A stretch of 64,000 nt of DNA from Diadema setosum (GCF_964275005.1 NC_092685.1:11886913-11950912), one strand, 5' to 3'. Numbered from the stretch's first letter, positions 20,420 to 32,951 are shown. A program made the numbers and translations. Notes: generated from the letters alone by a model not told the origin.

Positions 20420-23400
20420 ATGGTAAGTTAGTGATTATTAGCTCATCAGAGTGAGTTAATTAGGTTTTCATCATGCAACTGACAAGGAGGTAGATAGGGG
20501 GTATTTTAAATGTATTCAATACATAACCTATCGTTTGGTAATTAATTTCTTACGAGATTGTTGGTATCGCAACTTCTACCATAGTCCGATACATGCATTT
20601 ATGCGTTTGTCAGAATTTCCCAATGTCATTGTGAGGTAAATTTACGTACAAACTGTTGTAAGTGAGGAGAGTGGATCGTATATCAGATATACTCAGAGGG
20701 AAAAAATTTGGCCAAAAATAGCACCAGTTATTCATAAAGTCCTGGAAATTACGAATCCGGCAAAATTATGAAAACTATTCACTCCGATTTTGGGAAAATA
20801 GACTTCCAGTGTTCAAGTAGCCTAACTATATACACAGGGTCACAGCCTAACTGCGACAGCCGCCACACGGAGTGTGGCGGCTGCGCCGTGGTCCCATTCA
20901 AGATCTTCATGTTGAACAAACGGGTGCCTTTGCGGCGCTATATTTCCTTAATTTTTCTACAGAAACTACTAGGAATACTCACATGGGTCGATGAAACCTA
21001 AATGACTATCATCGGCGACTGTTTGATGCATTTCATTGCTTGTGATACACAAAATGATGTCTTATAAGCAGCTCACCTATGTTCACAGAATTCACAATCA
21101 CTTGCACAAGCGCACAGAATACTTGAACTGTATTGCTAGCCTTTTGTCAAGGCCCTCTCGCTGTAACTGAAGAGCGAACGGACGAGCGAAGCTAGTCCAT
21201 CCGAGCGCACAGCGCTACCCCACTCGACTGGCTCTCCACACCATACAGCAAGAGGGCCTTGACAAAAGGCTACGTATCACTTGCTACAGACGTAAATATT
21301 CATAAATGAATGATACACGCCAAAAAAAAAAAAAATGAAATAACAACAACAACATGCTGCTGGCATTTTTTTTTTCCGTACCCTTAATACGCCGAGAAAA
21401 TGTGTTCCAGTAATGCTGCTTGAATCGCTTACAAAATAATAATAATAATGTCTTGATCATGCACACTGAGTTCATGAATATTCATTTACAATGTTACTAG
21501 TATTATGTACATCGACGATGCGGCCGATGGGGAAAAAAAAAAACAAGGAAAAACTGAAACCCCACCTCTTCCTCTATCTCACTGAATATGGCATCCATGA
21601 TGCTGTGATTCAAATCACAATTCTATATAAACTAGACTGTTAGTAGTTGTAACTAAGCCAGCCGTGTAATTGTATACAAAATGATACAGTACTGTACTAC
21701 AGTATTGCAAACGTTGAAAATGAACTGTTTGATGCATATTCATTTCACCTTGTAATTATGCACTGAGTAATTATGCATTATTCATATCCTTGAGCTTCCC
21801 TACCGATGACGTCATTATTTACGCATGCGTAGATGCGTGCAAATGGATACACGTTCAAAATGGCAGCAAGGGGCAGGTCGCTTACTCGTAAAAAATGTGG
21901 AAAATTTTGCAGTTTCCAGATGAATTGGTGAGAAGAACCAAGCCAATGAAGTAATCTATACTTCAATTCTGATCGTTACTGTGTTCATTATCGAAATTTA
22001 GTTATTGTTTATTTGTGAAGTCGCCGCATGTGGCAATAGGGGAGCTCACATAAGCGAAACTGCGGGGAAGCCGCCAGGACCGCGCCTGGCGGCGCGGTCT
22101 CCGGGGCTAGGTCACAGCCCTGTCACTGTACACAATCATAAGTGTCGCGTTGCGACATGACAGCAGGGCTGTAAATTCTGGGGCGCCGACACTATTCTGA
22201 ATTTACTGCACCATATTTGTTACTCAGACTATGTAAAATGAAAACTTTATCTATTTAGCTTCTGTCTTTAGCTATCGATATTGACATACAGATATCACAA
22301 CTTACCGAAAATGAAGCCTTTAAAAAAAAATTTAATAGTATACGCTGCAGAAATTGTAGAAATCGCAGAAATGATTCGAAATGTTGGCGCAGCACTGCAA
22401 AATGTGGGCAAAGGAGGCGCTGTCGACTGTGCGGGCGTACAAATTCTAGCAGCGCAATTTGCATCGTTCAAAGCTGGGAAAGATTTTTTTTGATCGCCCA
22501 GCGATGATCACAGCATTCCGGGTTAAGATTGGACTTTTTGCTACATGTATGTTGCGTGAGGGCTCGCTATGGACTGATATACCATGCTCATGAGTCATAG
22601 TCCAAGCATTTCAATTCACGTGAGTGATTCGTTAAATTTGTGATAAGAATGTAGAAATTTTCAACAGTTTTGTTGTTGTGTGGCCGTGTTCGAGGGTCTT
22701 TAGTAGATTGGTGGATCACAGTCCGTCTGACGCTGTGCTACAATGCTTCGCATGGCGTCTGGTCGGGCTACAAGTAGCCATGCCATTCCATACCCCTCTC
22801 CAAAAAGTTGTCTTTTAGCGCGGTGTAATTGTCACGTTATTCCGGACATGACATGATTTTCGTAATGGAATGATCGACGTCTTTCGCATCTTGTCCTTGT
22901 AGTTGTACCAGAATCACAATTCGTACCCACGATTCACCGTACTCATTCTTACCGGGCGGACAACAACAACAACAACAACAAAATTGGCAAACAATTGAGG
23001 CTCAAATTTCTTATTTTTTCGGTAAAATGGTAAAATGTCTAACATGAACATTTTGAACAGTTAAAAGGCGATAAAGTCTTGTCATAAATCAACATCTTCT
23101 TCTAAATCTGAGTTGACATGTGAAGTTCTTGGCATTTTTACATTTTTGTGTCACATCTTTTGCAATGTCGGCCGATACAACCCTCTATGAGGCTAGTCTA
23201 CTAAGTCCCGCGTGTACTGAATGTCATTAGTATGCAAAAATGTGTGCGTCCAGAATTACCATGCTGTCCAGTAATACCATACCTGTAGCTGTATGTAGAT
23301 CTAGGCCTATCATACTCATTCTCATTGGGTTTATCCCTCATCTCAGTTGAAAGCCTGAGATGGAGCCTCCTGAGGGATGAGCTGACCTGAACTCCTTATC

Positions 23401-26299
23401 TTTAAAAAAAAAAATGGTTTAAACAAACTAGAATGCAGAACGACAGTAAATTCAATCTGCTGTCTTGCTAGATAAATCATTAAATGTCAGGAAACTTGCA
23501 GAAACTTACTCATCATCAGTGTAGATCTAACAATGTAACATCAGATAAAAGGCCTTTTATTTTACACTAGCGAGAAGGCCTACATGAGTAGTACCGGTAC
23601 GCGTGGATCTAGTCTATGTCATGACAGAGTCTACTTTACCCTGTGAGGCTATAGATCTAAAAGAAAGTGCTAGGCAGGGCTTGACATCATTTAGTGGTGG
23701 CCACCAGGGGCCCCTGAAGATTGATGTTGGGCCACCAAAAAATTCCAAAAGGTCCATCTGTATTTGGTAGTCCGATTATATAATATCCTGTTATTTTTTA
23801 TTCGGTCCCCCAAAATTCAAATTCAAAGATTTTAGTAGCCTGAACGGGGGCCACCAGAAAAAACAAAAAACAAAAAACAAAAAAACTAATGTAGCCCTCT
23901 CCCCCCCCCCCCCCCAAAAAAAAAAATAAATAAATAAATAAAAAAGAAGAAGAAGAAGAAGAAAAAAAAAAAACATTGTCCAGCCCTGCTAGGAGTGCCT
24001 GCATTATATTATGTGTTCTTACCATATTGCTGTCTACTGGCATTTGGATAAACATCTGTCTTTTCTCTTCACAGGCGCACACTATCATGCTCATTCAACC
24101 TTCCACCCCTGAATCCAAGACATACTCTGACTACAACAGCATCAAAGAGTGTATGGAAGGTAGGTTCATCAATGTTTTTTCCCCTGGAATAGGGAAGGGG
24201 TAAATGCTGAGGCATAATATGCATTGAATGAACTGGTTGATAATGCACCTTGCTTGGTTTTCGTTCTCTCATCTGTTCTCGGCTGAAACATACAATGATA
24301 TTTGAAATTACAACATGTATAACATGCTTCAAACAAAATGTTTTAAAAGAAAAAGAATAGATATTTATAAACAATAACATTAAGAAATTGACATGATTAG
24401 TATCAAAGTAAATGGATACAGTTGTAGAATCATTTGTAATTGTATTTTGACAGCTTTAAACTGTCAGCCTGTACCGCGCTTCTGACACATTAATATACAA
24501 ATATACTTGGCCTTGAGAGTTTCTTGTTAAAACTATGGGCAGAGGTGACTCCAAAAGAACTATTCACTGAGAGGCGCAGCCCCAAAGTGAATAGTTCTTT
24601 TGTAGGCACCGAGGCCCAAGAAACAAGAAACTCGAAATTAGGCAAAGTATATTTGTTTTATATTTTGGATCAAAAATTCAAACAAAAGAAGGGGAAATGG
24701 GGGGGGGGGGGGAGATGCAAAGCAGAGTCGTATGGTGGAAGTAATGTTGTGAAGGGATCCTACATGCAGAAGCATAGTGTTTGTGATGTTTGTTAAAAAT
24801 GTTACATTTTAAGTGCGACGCACAGTGCAAAGCAACACGCAATGTCAGAATTGTTTTTATGATGTCACAATTGTTTTGTTAGAAATTGATACATTTCACA
24901 GACTGATGCTTCAAGCAGTGCACAATGTCAAAATTGATTTGTGATGTAACAATTGCTTTAATAGAAATTGTTACATTTTACAGAGTGACGGGTACAGAGC
25001 TGCACACAGTTTCAGCATTGCTTTGTGACATCATTTTGCAAATAGTATACTACGGTTGTATTTGCAAAATGTCATCATAGAAGTGACGTCACATTGCAAA
25101 TAGTACTTATGGAATGTCAACTTTCTGACATAGCTGAAAATACCTGTAATCACGTGAAGCCCTTTCAACCAATCACCAGAGGATAAATTTTTGATCCAAA
25201 ATATAAAATGTGATATATCTGTGTTGATTATCACTCCTCTCCAACACTCATGACCAGTACCATACTAATACTACTCTTATAGCTTTATTTCCTATGGGAT
25301 TGTCTTGTAATATTCACATAAATATGCATTTTAAGATTTCAATTATAAACCTACATAAAAAGCCACATGTGTTTGGTGTATACTACTGATGCTTAACTTT
25401 GTTTGTTTGTTTTATAACCCAGGGATCTGCAGAATATTTGAGGAGCATTTAAAGAAGGTCCACCCAAGCAGTCCCTCCATTACCTATGACATCAGTGAGC
25501 TGTTTGAGTTCATCGACAAACTTACAGATCTGTCTTGTCTAGTGTAAGTGTACTATGTATCTAAAAAGGGATCTAACTAATGCCCATATCTTGGTACATG
25601 TATACTGACTTCTTGTTGTTTCAAAAAGTGCTGTTATTTCTTTGTTGGTCAGAGTAACTACCCTCATCATGAGCATCATCATTTTAAACAATTTAGTGGC
25701 TTGTCTATTTGATGCTGATGATCGTTGTAACCATATTTATTGCTCTGCGATTTGCAAATTTGTTTGCTATTTTAGCACTCACTCTGAGATCTTGGTTAAA
25801 TTATGTAATAAAGTTAGAAAAAAATTGCAACTAAGGTAAATGGTTCTCATAATGAGACAAGGCTGTAGTGACGACACAATGGGCATTGCATAAATGCATA
25901 TTGTATACAATATGACAAAGGTAATTCATACCTGAAGTTGACTAAGAAATGTAGATGATTTCTTTCCTTGAAGAAAATGAAATATTCATATATGTAAGTA
26001 AGCTTTTTGCAGATGATAAATGGGGAATAAAAAGTAATGTTATATTAACTCATTATTAAGTCATAAAAAGTAATGTGAACCTCAAACTGCGCAGATTTAT
26101 AATTATAATGATATATTGATTTTGCTAGTTCAGTGTTATACATCCCACATGTAATTCACTATTCATTTTTTTGGATGTTGGTTTTTAATATTTTATTCCC
26201 AGATTGGACACAGATTCAAAATGCTACTATGTGCCTCGAAACAAGGAGTGGATCAAGGAGAAGATTTATGTGAACCTCAGCAAGGAAGCAGCGAAATAG
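20420..26299 (+). CDS. erh: Enhancer of rudimentary homologue (ERH), 4 coding exons
   Basis: Coding exons at 20420-20422, 24075-24159, 25423-25543 and 26203-26299 join in phase to 101 residues and TAG. The protein runs [14 protein letters not shown]..., then [30 protein letters not shown], and ends [19 protein letters not shown]; human ERH (104 residues) has matching segments throughout. Exon 1 supplies only ATG followed by GTAAGT; this is inferred because exon 2 starts directly at the second residue with a good acceptor, and 20420 has a strong start context and donor. By family, ERH is a small homodimeric nuclear protein in RNA processing and transcription that binds several partners and helps clear some germline and repeat transcripts. 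Introns are 3.65, 1.26 and 0.66 kb; the first two hold several mobile elements. The only soft point is exon 1. Confidence 0.93.
20823..22770. mobile_element. Insertion of about 1.95 kb inside a dispersed repeat (tentative)
   Basis: Flanked on both sides by the same nine bases, CAAGTAGCC (20814-20822 and 22771-22779), and interrupts a repeat that is continuous at 59535-60350. The interior holds a GC hairpin (CAGCCGCCACA near 20855), a second hairpin at 21137-21272 and a GC-rich stretch with CGCCTGGCGGCGCGG near 22085. No transposase frame and no clear terminal inverted repeats were found. It may itself be composite. An 8-9 bp duplication would fit several families. Confidence 0.4.
21137..21272. 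repeat. Foldback with 30-bp arms
   Basis: TAGCCTTTTGTCAAGGCCCT and CTCGCTGTA at the left pair with their inverse at the right, one or two mismatches, around a 75-bp centre with GAGCGAACGGACGAGCGAAG. A small foldback element within the larger insertion in ERH intron 1. Confidence 0.7.
23675..23988. mobile_element. hAT-like MITE with 5-bp target duplication
   Basis: Ends CAGGGCTTGACAT and TTGTCCAGCCCTG are inverted. CTAGG lies on both sides (23670-23674 and 23989-23993). The interior has GTGGTGGCCACCAGGGGCCC and GGGGGCCACCAG and a long C then A low-complexity block. CAGGG...CCCTG ends are hAT-like, but a 5-bp duplication is short for hAT (usually 8). It ends about 85 bp before ERH exon 2. Confidence 0.6.
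24502..24651. mobile_element. Foldback element in ERH intron 2
   Basis: Outer arms TATACTTGGCCTTGAGAG and GTTTCTTGTT pair with their inverse at the right. An inner stem AAAAGAACTATTCACT pairs with AGTGAATAGTTCTTTT around a GAGAGGCGCAGCCCC loop. Almost the whole 150 bp is self-complementary. Confidence 0.7.
24656..25208. repeat. Inverted-repeat-bounded block with 88-bp tandem units
   Basis: TTTTATATTTTGGATCAAAA at the left recurs exactly inverted at the right end. Between them a degenerate unit of about 88 bp (ATTGTTACATTTYACAGA, GTGCAAAGCA, ATTGYTTTRTGATGTCA) repeats about three times, after a G run near 24699. The right third has its own small inverted repeat (TTTGCAAATAGTATAC near 25037). 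Probably a nonautonomous DNA element with internal tandem repeats; family unknown. Confidence 0.55.
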
Positions 26300-27393
26300 G
26301 AAAGTGGTCAGTCCTAAAAGGGATGCCAAGTGGACACTCTTGTTGAATAGCGTACTGTAAACTTATACACCTCGTGCTGAGCCGGATGATGATTGGTCAT
26401 CAGCTGTGTGGCATGGAGTGATGTCACCTAATGGCAGATGGGGATTCCCCCCCCCCCCCCCAGCATCATTGGTGTTATCATGAACATTTCTTTTTATGTA
26501 CCGATCTTTGCGGTTTATGAGACAGGTAGAGGTAGAATATAGAAGAATAGTTAGACACATACGGTGCAGGGATAGATAATATTATGTTACATCATCTCCG
26601 TCAGTACTCATTCCCAAGGTATGCGAGATGGGTACTGGTATGTCATATCTGTATTGAGGAGACATCAAAAGGAAGTCATGCAGTACAAGAGGATCTCTTT
26701 TGCATTACGCACATCATGGTTCCTGCCATTAATTCACTAAAACGAATGAAGCATTTAAATGTTGCAGCTGCCAGCAATGGGGACATGTGTACAGCTGGTT
26801 GGTTGTCTGAAAGCCATTTTCACCACTGCTTCAGCTGGTCACGGTAGCTGCAGGTCCCCATAGGAAATGGTCTAGCTATTTTATGAATTGCTGCGTCCTG
26901 CATACATACAGGCAAGTAAGTTGCGTGTAACGTTTTCTCTTCTTTGTTCTTTTTTTAAACATTCCCCAAGTGCACAGTGTTCATGCAATGTGTGTGTTAA
27001 CTTCATCATGCATAATTGGTTGCAAAAAGCTTGCATTTAAGCCCCCGTCACACTACAGCGTATAAATCAGCGAATGCCTAGCGGATGGGCAAAATTTGGC
27101 AAAGTCCAGATACGCTCGAATCCGCTCGAATCCGCAAGCAAAACGTCGTTTTCGAACGTTCGCCTAACGAATGATGAGCATATGCTAACCGTGTTACGAG
27201 CGGATTTAGTAGCGAATGAAAGCGAATGCGTACAGTCCGTCCAGCGGATGCTGAGCGGACAAAGCGAATGAGGAGCGAATGCCCAACATATGCAGAGCGA
27301 TACTGCGGCAGTCACGTGACGGATCTCGACTGACGCACATTTTCCCAAATCATTTTGAGTAGTGACAGTGTCGATTAACGTTGTGATTGTGAG

Positions 27394-27629
27394 AATGGCC
27401 CCCAAAAGAAGGAAGGAGAAGTCACCACCAAGTGCTGCTGATGTCATTACCCTCGACAGTCCTCAAGATTCCTGTGTTCCTTCTGATGATCACGTTGACG
27501 ATGATGTGGGGAGTCCAACATCCTCCATTACGTCTGGTGCCTCCAACTGTTCCTAGCCTGGACCTTCAGCGAAAAAAAAAAAAAGCCAGAGGCAAACGCC
27601 GGGACTTTAATATCCCGGAAGTTCGATGA
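27394..27629 (+). pseudogene. Remnant of Harbinger second ORF (Myb-like, tentative)
   Basis: Begins MAPKRRKEKSPPSAADVITL and continues through an acidic, Ser-rich stretch to a TAG at 27554-27556. One frame over, after an A run, there is KKKKARGKRRDFNIPEVR and then a stop. Harbinger elements carry a transposase plus a Myb/SANT-type DNA-binding protein; position and basic start suggest this is the latter, but no complete Myb repeat is visible. Only the N-terminal part remains. Confidence 0.4.
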
Positions 27630-27822
27630 GAAGCTGATTGTACAACCCGAACTGCCCTCGTCTTCGGATCCAGGCCCTGGTCCACATCGTTCTTCGATGT
27701 TTTCCTCTCATCCGTTTTCTCTTGTCTTGGATGTATTTGGCGATTGCCAGCTGGTTTAGGTCATACTCATGTTGATGAACAGCTAGAAGATATTGCATCT
27801 GAAATCTCTGAGCGTCCTCCAT
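27607..27822 (-). pseudogene. Harbinger transposase N-terminal remnant
   Basis: About 70 residues from MEDAQRFQMQYLLAVHQHEY to LLIELPGY. The words RRTMWTRAWIRRR and FGLYNQLLIEL match the N-terminal signature of Harbinger DDE nucleases (typically RRRWWVRPWLxRR...GAYHxLLxEL). The DDE catalytic core is missing, because the element lost its centre. Not a host gene. Confidence 0.7.
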
Positions 27823-29886
27823 TTCTGATGACCAACTGATAAATGCTACCTGTGCTGTCCAGATTTGCTGTGCGAATTTGGACGAACGGCGAACGAATGA
27901 GAAGCGAACGCAGAGCGACCACAACTTTCGATCAGCGGGCGCTAAGCGACCACAAAGCGTATTGTCATTCCGTTCGTCATCCGCTCAAGATTTTGGACAT
28001 GTCCAAAATCAAAATTTGTCTCCGGCGGATCTCTGCGAATCTCTGCGAACAGCTAGCGGATACAGCGAACGCCAAGCGGGTCACGAACGATGAGCAACGG
28101 ATGTGAGCGTATCTCCAAATTTTCGGATCCGCTGGGCATTCGTTGGCTAGATACGCTCTAGTGTGACGGGGGCTTAAATCAAAGTATCTTTAAGAAAAAT
28201 TTAAATTAAATTTGAAAAGCCGACTTTACCTTTGATTATTCATGACTTCATAAAGTCACTTATATCAGTAACTGTCATACCTTGCTGAAAGCATACACTG
28301 AAACTAAAAATGTATAAGCCTAACTAGTATAAAGGTGACATTTCCATATGTAATGTAATTATTCTTTTCCTGTTTGTGTTAGACAGTGTATGCCTCTTCA
28401 TGTAAATGCATTTTACTGTTTATTTTCATGTTTGTACTTCTATCTAGCATGATACCTTTAGCAAATTTGGCCATAACAAGTACTGCATATGGAAAATAAT
28501 AGGAAGAAATCCTGAAATCATTTAAGAAATATGTAGGGGCTGACTCTTGGAGAACCTGTATGCCCAGAAAAATTCCCCTCTTTGTACCTACATGTTCTGC
28601 TTCCAATTCACGAATGTCTTGCAAGCTGTTGTTTTTAGCATTTTCACAGGAATGAAACACTGCTCTTCTGTTAAGTCATAACGGTAAAACTCCATTAGAC
28701 CAATTTGAATACATTTTTTAAACCAGCAGCAAAGATCTCAGTGTGTTGTTTGTGCATACTTTCACGCACTGGTTGTTATTCTCAGAAGTGGAAACAATGC
28801 TGAATGAAAAAGTGGCATTATTGTTTTTATTTCATTTTACTTTGAACAGTATGATAAGAAGGTATATGGAAGAATATGTATAACTTTCGCTGCAGTAAGC
28901 ATATTAATTTGCTGTTAAATTATTGTAAGTCACAATTTCTCAAGTTGAATGTAGCAACAATCATAAGCTCACTACAGCTAGTTGGTTGTTGGTAGGCAGT
29001 TGCCATGGTAGCTGGAATTATTGTAAATTCTTTGCAAATTTTCATAAACGCATTGGTCACTTTGTCCTTTAATCAGATGACAAATGTGCCAAAGAAGCAA
29101 TTCCTTTCATTCCTTGTGTATTCAGAAAGGTTGCATGAGTATTTCATTGCCTGTCCATTTTCCTTGTTAATGTCATATCTAGAAGGTACTTGTCACAAGT
29201 ATCTGGTGTGAAAGCTTTTCAATAGTGTGAATAAATATGACTTAAGACTTTTTGCAATTGATTGTGTAAAGAATTGTCTGATTGATCACATTAAATATTT
29301 TAAACCCTGTTCAGTTTTAGGTATATCTTTGATGAACCATCAAAGCAGAGACAGTGATCAACATGCCAACATGCCTTTTAATAATTAGCAACAAGAGAAT
29401 AACATATCAACTTTTACATAGTCTCCTCATCTTGTTGGTATCTGAACCTATTTCTTGAGTTTCCTTTTACTTTTACAATGTAATTGTGAGTGGCAGTGAC
29501 CCTAGCTCCCTTTTTTCTGCTCTCACAATTTTCATACAACAGTATGCATACAGATTGCAGTGGTAGAGAATTTTTCAGAAAGTGTGGATCAATTCATCAC
29601 CTACTACAAAAATATGAGTTTAAAGCTTGAAAGTTTGAATGAGTATTTTATCTTTTAAGGATTCTCAGTCTTGTCAGCATTCTTTCAGGAGGAAAAAAAT
29701 CTGGATATGAATCAGTGACATATCAAATGAAATCAACTTGAGTGACATTTCTGCCACGAATCCCTAAAAATGTGGGAATGTATTTATGTTAAGCACCCAT
29801 CGTGCATTGCAAAAACAGACATCACCTCATTCAGTGTGCATATGTTGTTGCACCAAATCCAAGTGATCATTTTGAAAACATGTTAA

Positions 29887-30671
29887 CCCTAACTAGGCCG
29901 GGGGGGGGGGGGGGGGCCTCCGAGGCCCCCCCCCTCGACGTTTCGCGCTATGTATCGCTAACGCGAGAAGCTATCGCCGCGACGTTTCATGACTTTTTTC
30001 TTTCGAGTCTCCCGCATCTTTTGACACCAAATTTGCGATGCCCGGGCGCGCGGTTCCGAAGTTGCGCATAAATATGCACATGCATGTCAGACCAAAAATT
30101 GCTCAAAAAACGTGAATTCGTGTACAATTTCAATGCAAACTGTGTTTACAGGCAAATTCATAAAAGCATGGTTATTTTGGGGGTTTTATTTGATTAAAAT
30201 CAATGAATAACATATTTTCTTGTTCGGAACGATGTCGCGGACAAATTTCATCGAAAAAACAATGAAAAACATAAAGTCGAAAAAACAAAGAAATACATAA
30301 AAATTCAAAATACAATAAAATACTTAGGAAATTTTTTCTGATTACGCAATTTTTTTCTCTTACATTTGCTAAGGACACTAAAATGAATATTTACACAAAA
30401 AATGTGCCTGTTTGAGCTTTATTTAGTGATTTATACCAAATTGTCTGATTTCATGCATCATTATGCATAAATTAGCATAATTTAGTGGAAATGATAATTT
30501 TTGAAAAAATTAACTTAATGGTACTTTAGATTACATCATAGGCAATGTGTGTGCCAATTTTCGTCGCGATAGCGCGGTCGACGGCCGAGATCTGGAGGGG
30601 GGGCCTGGGAGGCCCCCCCCCCCCCCCCCCCCGGCTCTATCATCTACCTACATAGCCCGGCCTAGTTAGGG
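29887..30671. mobile_element. TTAA-flanked nonautonomous DNA transposon, copy 2
   Basis: TTAA lies at 29883-29886 and 30672-30675. With the TTAA included, the ends read TTAACCCTAACTAGGCCGG and its exact inverse. Next to each end a long G or C run sits in a GGCCTCCGAGGCC-like palindrome. The interior is AT-rich, apart from a GC-rich left third with CGACGTTTCGCGC. Same family as 4772-5519, opposite orientation. No transposase. Confidence 0.8.
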
Positions 30672-30822
30672 TTAACCATTTTTCAAAAATGGACTAATTT
30701 TCATCTTGTGGCTACTGCCTGTTAATTTACAGTTGTTGGTTGTTTGAAACAAACTGGTGATGACAAATTTAGCAGTTCTAACACAATGTCATTTTTATCT
30801 AATCCTATGGAGTACAGTGTAC

Positions 30823-30905
30823 AATTTATTGGTGGAAAAATTTGCAAAGAAAATGGGATCCCAATAGAATCCCATTTTCTCTGCTCATTTTTCCAGTAAT
30901 AAATT
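30823..30905. repeat. Small foldback element
   Basis: AATTTATTGGTGGAAAAA and AGAAAATGGGAT on the left pair with their inverses on the right around GGGATCCCAATAGAATCCC. Together 83 bp, mostly self-complementary. Confidence 0.6.
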
Positions 30906-30958
30906 ATATTCATTTCTGGTCAGTTTCCCTCTGTTTGCGTATCTTATGGAGTACTGAC

Positions 30959-31021
30959 TTTACTGTAATGGCACTTGCAATCAAGTTACTTTACTGTAAT
31001 GGCACTTCCAATCAAGTTACT
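30959..31021. repeat. 31-bp tandem duplication
   Basis: TTACTGTAATGGCACTT, then GCAATCAAGTTAC, occurs twice head to tail with a single difference (TTGC versus TTCC). A recent local duplication. Confidence 0.85.
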
Positions 31022-32951
31022 TCCAAAAGGTATGCTGTTGACCAGTCACAAAACAAAACTGAGCACACAAACATAAGAATTTCCAATTCAAGTTTATTGA
31101 TAAAATCAGACACATATATAATCTTTTTTTCTTACTTTAACAAGGCATATGTAGATAAACAAGCCTTGCATTTATGTACAAAGAGCAACACCTGCATTAT
31201 TTTTTTTTTCAATTTTATTTTAGCTTTTCTTTTTTTGCAATTGTGACAAAATGATTTAATCTGAGATGACATCAACTACAGTGATAAGTACAGAGCCTAG
31301 GACCAAACACAAGTTTCTACTCTTCATTTATTGCATGAATGCATTAATCCCATCTACTCCATTTGATACCTCTGAACTATAAAACCAATAAAAAAAAAAA
31401 ATCTATCCTTACAGGAAAAAGATGTTCTGATTCAAAGAGGTTATGGAAAATGAAAGTTTTCACTAAAGACTTAAAACTCAATTGCATTAAGATTTTGAGT
31501 CTTGACAATTTCAATGTCAAAAAAAAAAATCATTCTCTGGGTACTTTGAAAATGTGACAATATTATTCCACTGCTATCATACTTGATCATGCAAAGGCTT
31601 AACATGACTACTTGAGGTTGGTTGAAAACTTAGTCAACTCCATATACCTGGTTTATAAATTCTACATCTTTGACATATCTTTATGCAGAATTAGGATGAT
31701 GACGACTGCTTTCCGTCACAATGTATTTGTACCATTGTCAAAAGCTACATTGCAATCATGATCACACAACTCCTAGACAGTTATGGTAGCCGAGTTTTAC
31801 ATATCTTTGGCACTCTTGATGGTCAGAACTCCCTTGTCCAACTGTTGAACTTGGGGAGTTCTGTGGCAAAGTTTGACCATCATGGCATATGCACCAGAAT
31901 TGGGAAGGTGCTGCCCTCAAATTCATCGTGTAGTTTTAGCCAATTGTAAGATCTTCCTTGGCATAGTGCAAGTTGAAACACAGAGCAGCCATAGGAACAG
32001 GACATGAAAGAAATCACTTGGATCATCAGGCAATCAAACTCAACCAAGATTACATTATCAGTGATTGCAGTATTCATCAGAATAAATAAACAAATACAAG
32101 AAAAAAAAAAAGGGGGGGGGGGGGGGAGGTGGGGAAGAAATAAAGTGGGCTGGTATTGTTTGAATCGGACAATTAATTGTAAGTGTATTTTGGAGAGTTT
32201 GGTCCCAGGGAAAGTGGATTGCTTATCGCTACGTACTACATGATGAATAGAAATGACAGCTTGTTACCTATCAAAATCCATTGAAGCATTTGATAATATT
32301 GATCCAGAATTGACATGAAAAAAAAAAAAAAAAAGATGTTGGAAGATCATGTGTAAAGGTTTGAAGCAGAAGGCGAAAGAATATATCATAATCCAGTGAC
32401 ATGTAAATCATAAAATGAGAGAGCATTGCTTTACACAAACTACACACCAGCAACACCAACAATTTCATAACACAATCTCTCATAACTTACAACATTTATG
32501 TAGATTGGTACACATAGTCATGCACCAGATCTAACTCTTGGCAGAGAAACACTAAAAAGTACCTGCACTTAAAATGGCTCCCCTGTAATGACAATGCACA
32601 CACCCCCCCCCCCCCCTCTTCTATAAGATATGTATGGTGCATACATAGGAATGAACCTAAACCAAATACTGTACTGATTTGTAAAAACAAAACAAAAACT
32701 TGATACTTACTCCAGTAACTACAGTATTTGTTCTTCTTGCAATACCCACTGCATAGCGTACATGTTTATTCATGCTTGTCACAATATACACTGTATCCCC
32801 TCTTTAGATGACATACATGTATCCCAAAAGTCCTTTGCTATGAAATCCCTCTACAGTCCAAGCATCCATTATGTTGACACTGTGGTGGAAATATGTTTTA
32901 CATTTGTACAGACGGGCGGTCCACGATGTGTTCTTAATTCTGCATGATGTA

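Larger units (their letters stand above)
20655..23296. repeat. Dispersed repeat, split copy
   Basis: The left piece (20655 to about 20813) and right piece (22780-23296) match, in order, the single repeat at 59535-60350. Shared words include GGCCAAAAATAGCAC, GGAAAATAGACTTC, CCCCTCTCCAAAAAGTTGTC and AATGTCATTAGTA. Between them lie about 1.95 kb absent from the other copy. It is in ERH intron 1. Family unknown and no coding potential. Confidence 0.65.
27041..28173. mobile_element. PIF/Harbinger-type element, internally deleted
   Basis: 1,133 bp with terminal inverted repeats of about 60 bp (starting GCCCCCGTCACACTA and ending with its inverse), TTAA on both sides (27037-27040 and 28174-28177) and many GCGAATG/GCGGAT subterminal words. 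The right half encodes, on the minus strand, the start of a Harbinger nuclease; the left half encodes, on the plus strand, the start of a second protein. The two frames meet near 27610-27630, so the middle of an autonomous parent has been lost. TTAA contains the TWA triplet expected of Harbinger targets. It lies 740 bp downstream of the ERH stop. Confidence 0.8.
26300..29300 (+). other. ERH 3' flank, possible long 3' UTR
   Basis: No exon was recognised. The first good AATAAA on the plus strand that I noticed lies at 29230-29235, followed by TG-rich sequence, which would give a 3' UTR near 3 kb that includes the Harbinger element at 27041-28173; an earlier non-canonical site is equally possible. 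A 16-base C run lies near 26450. Confidence 0.3.
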
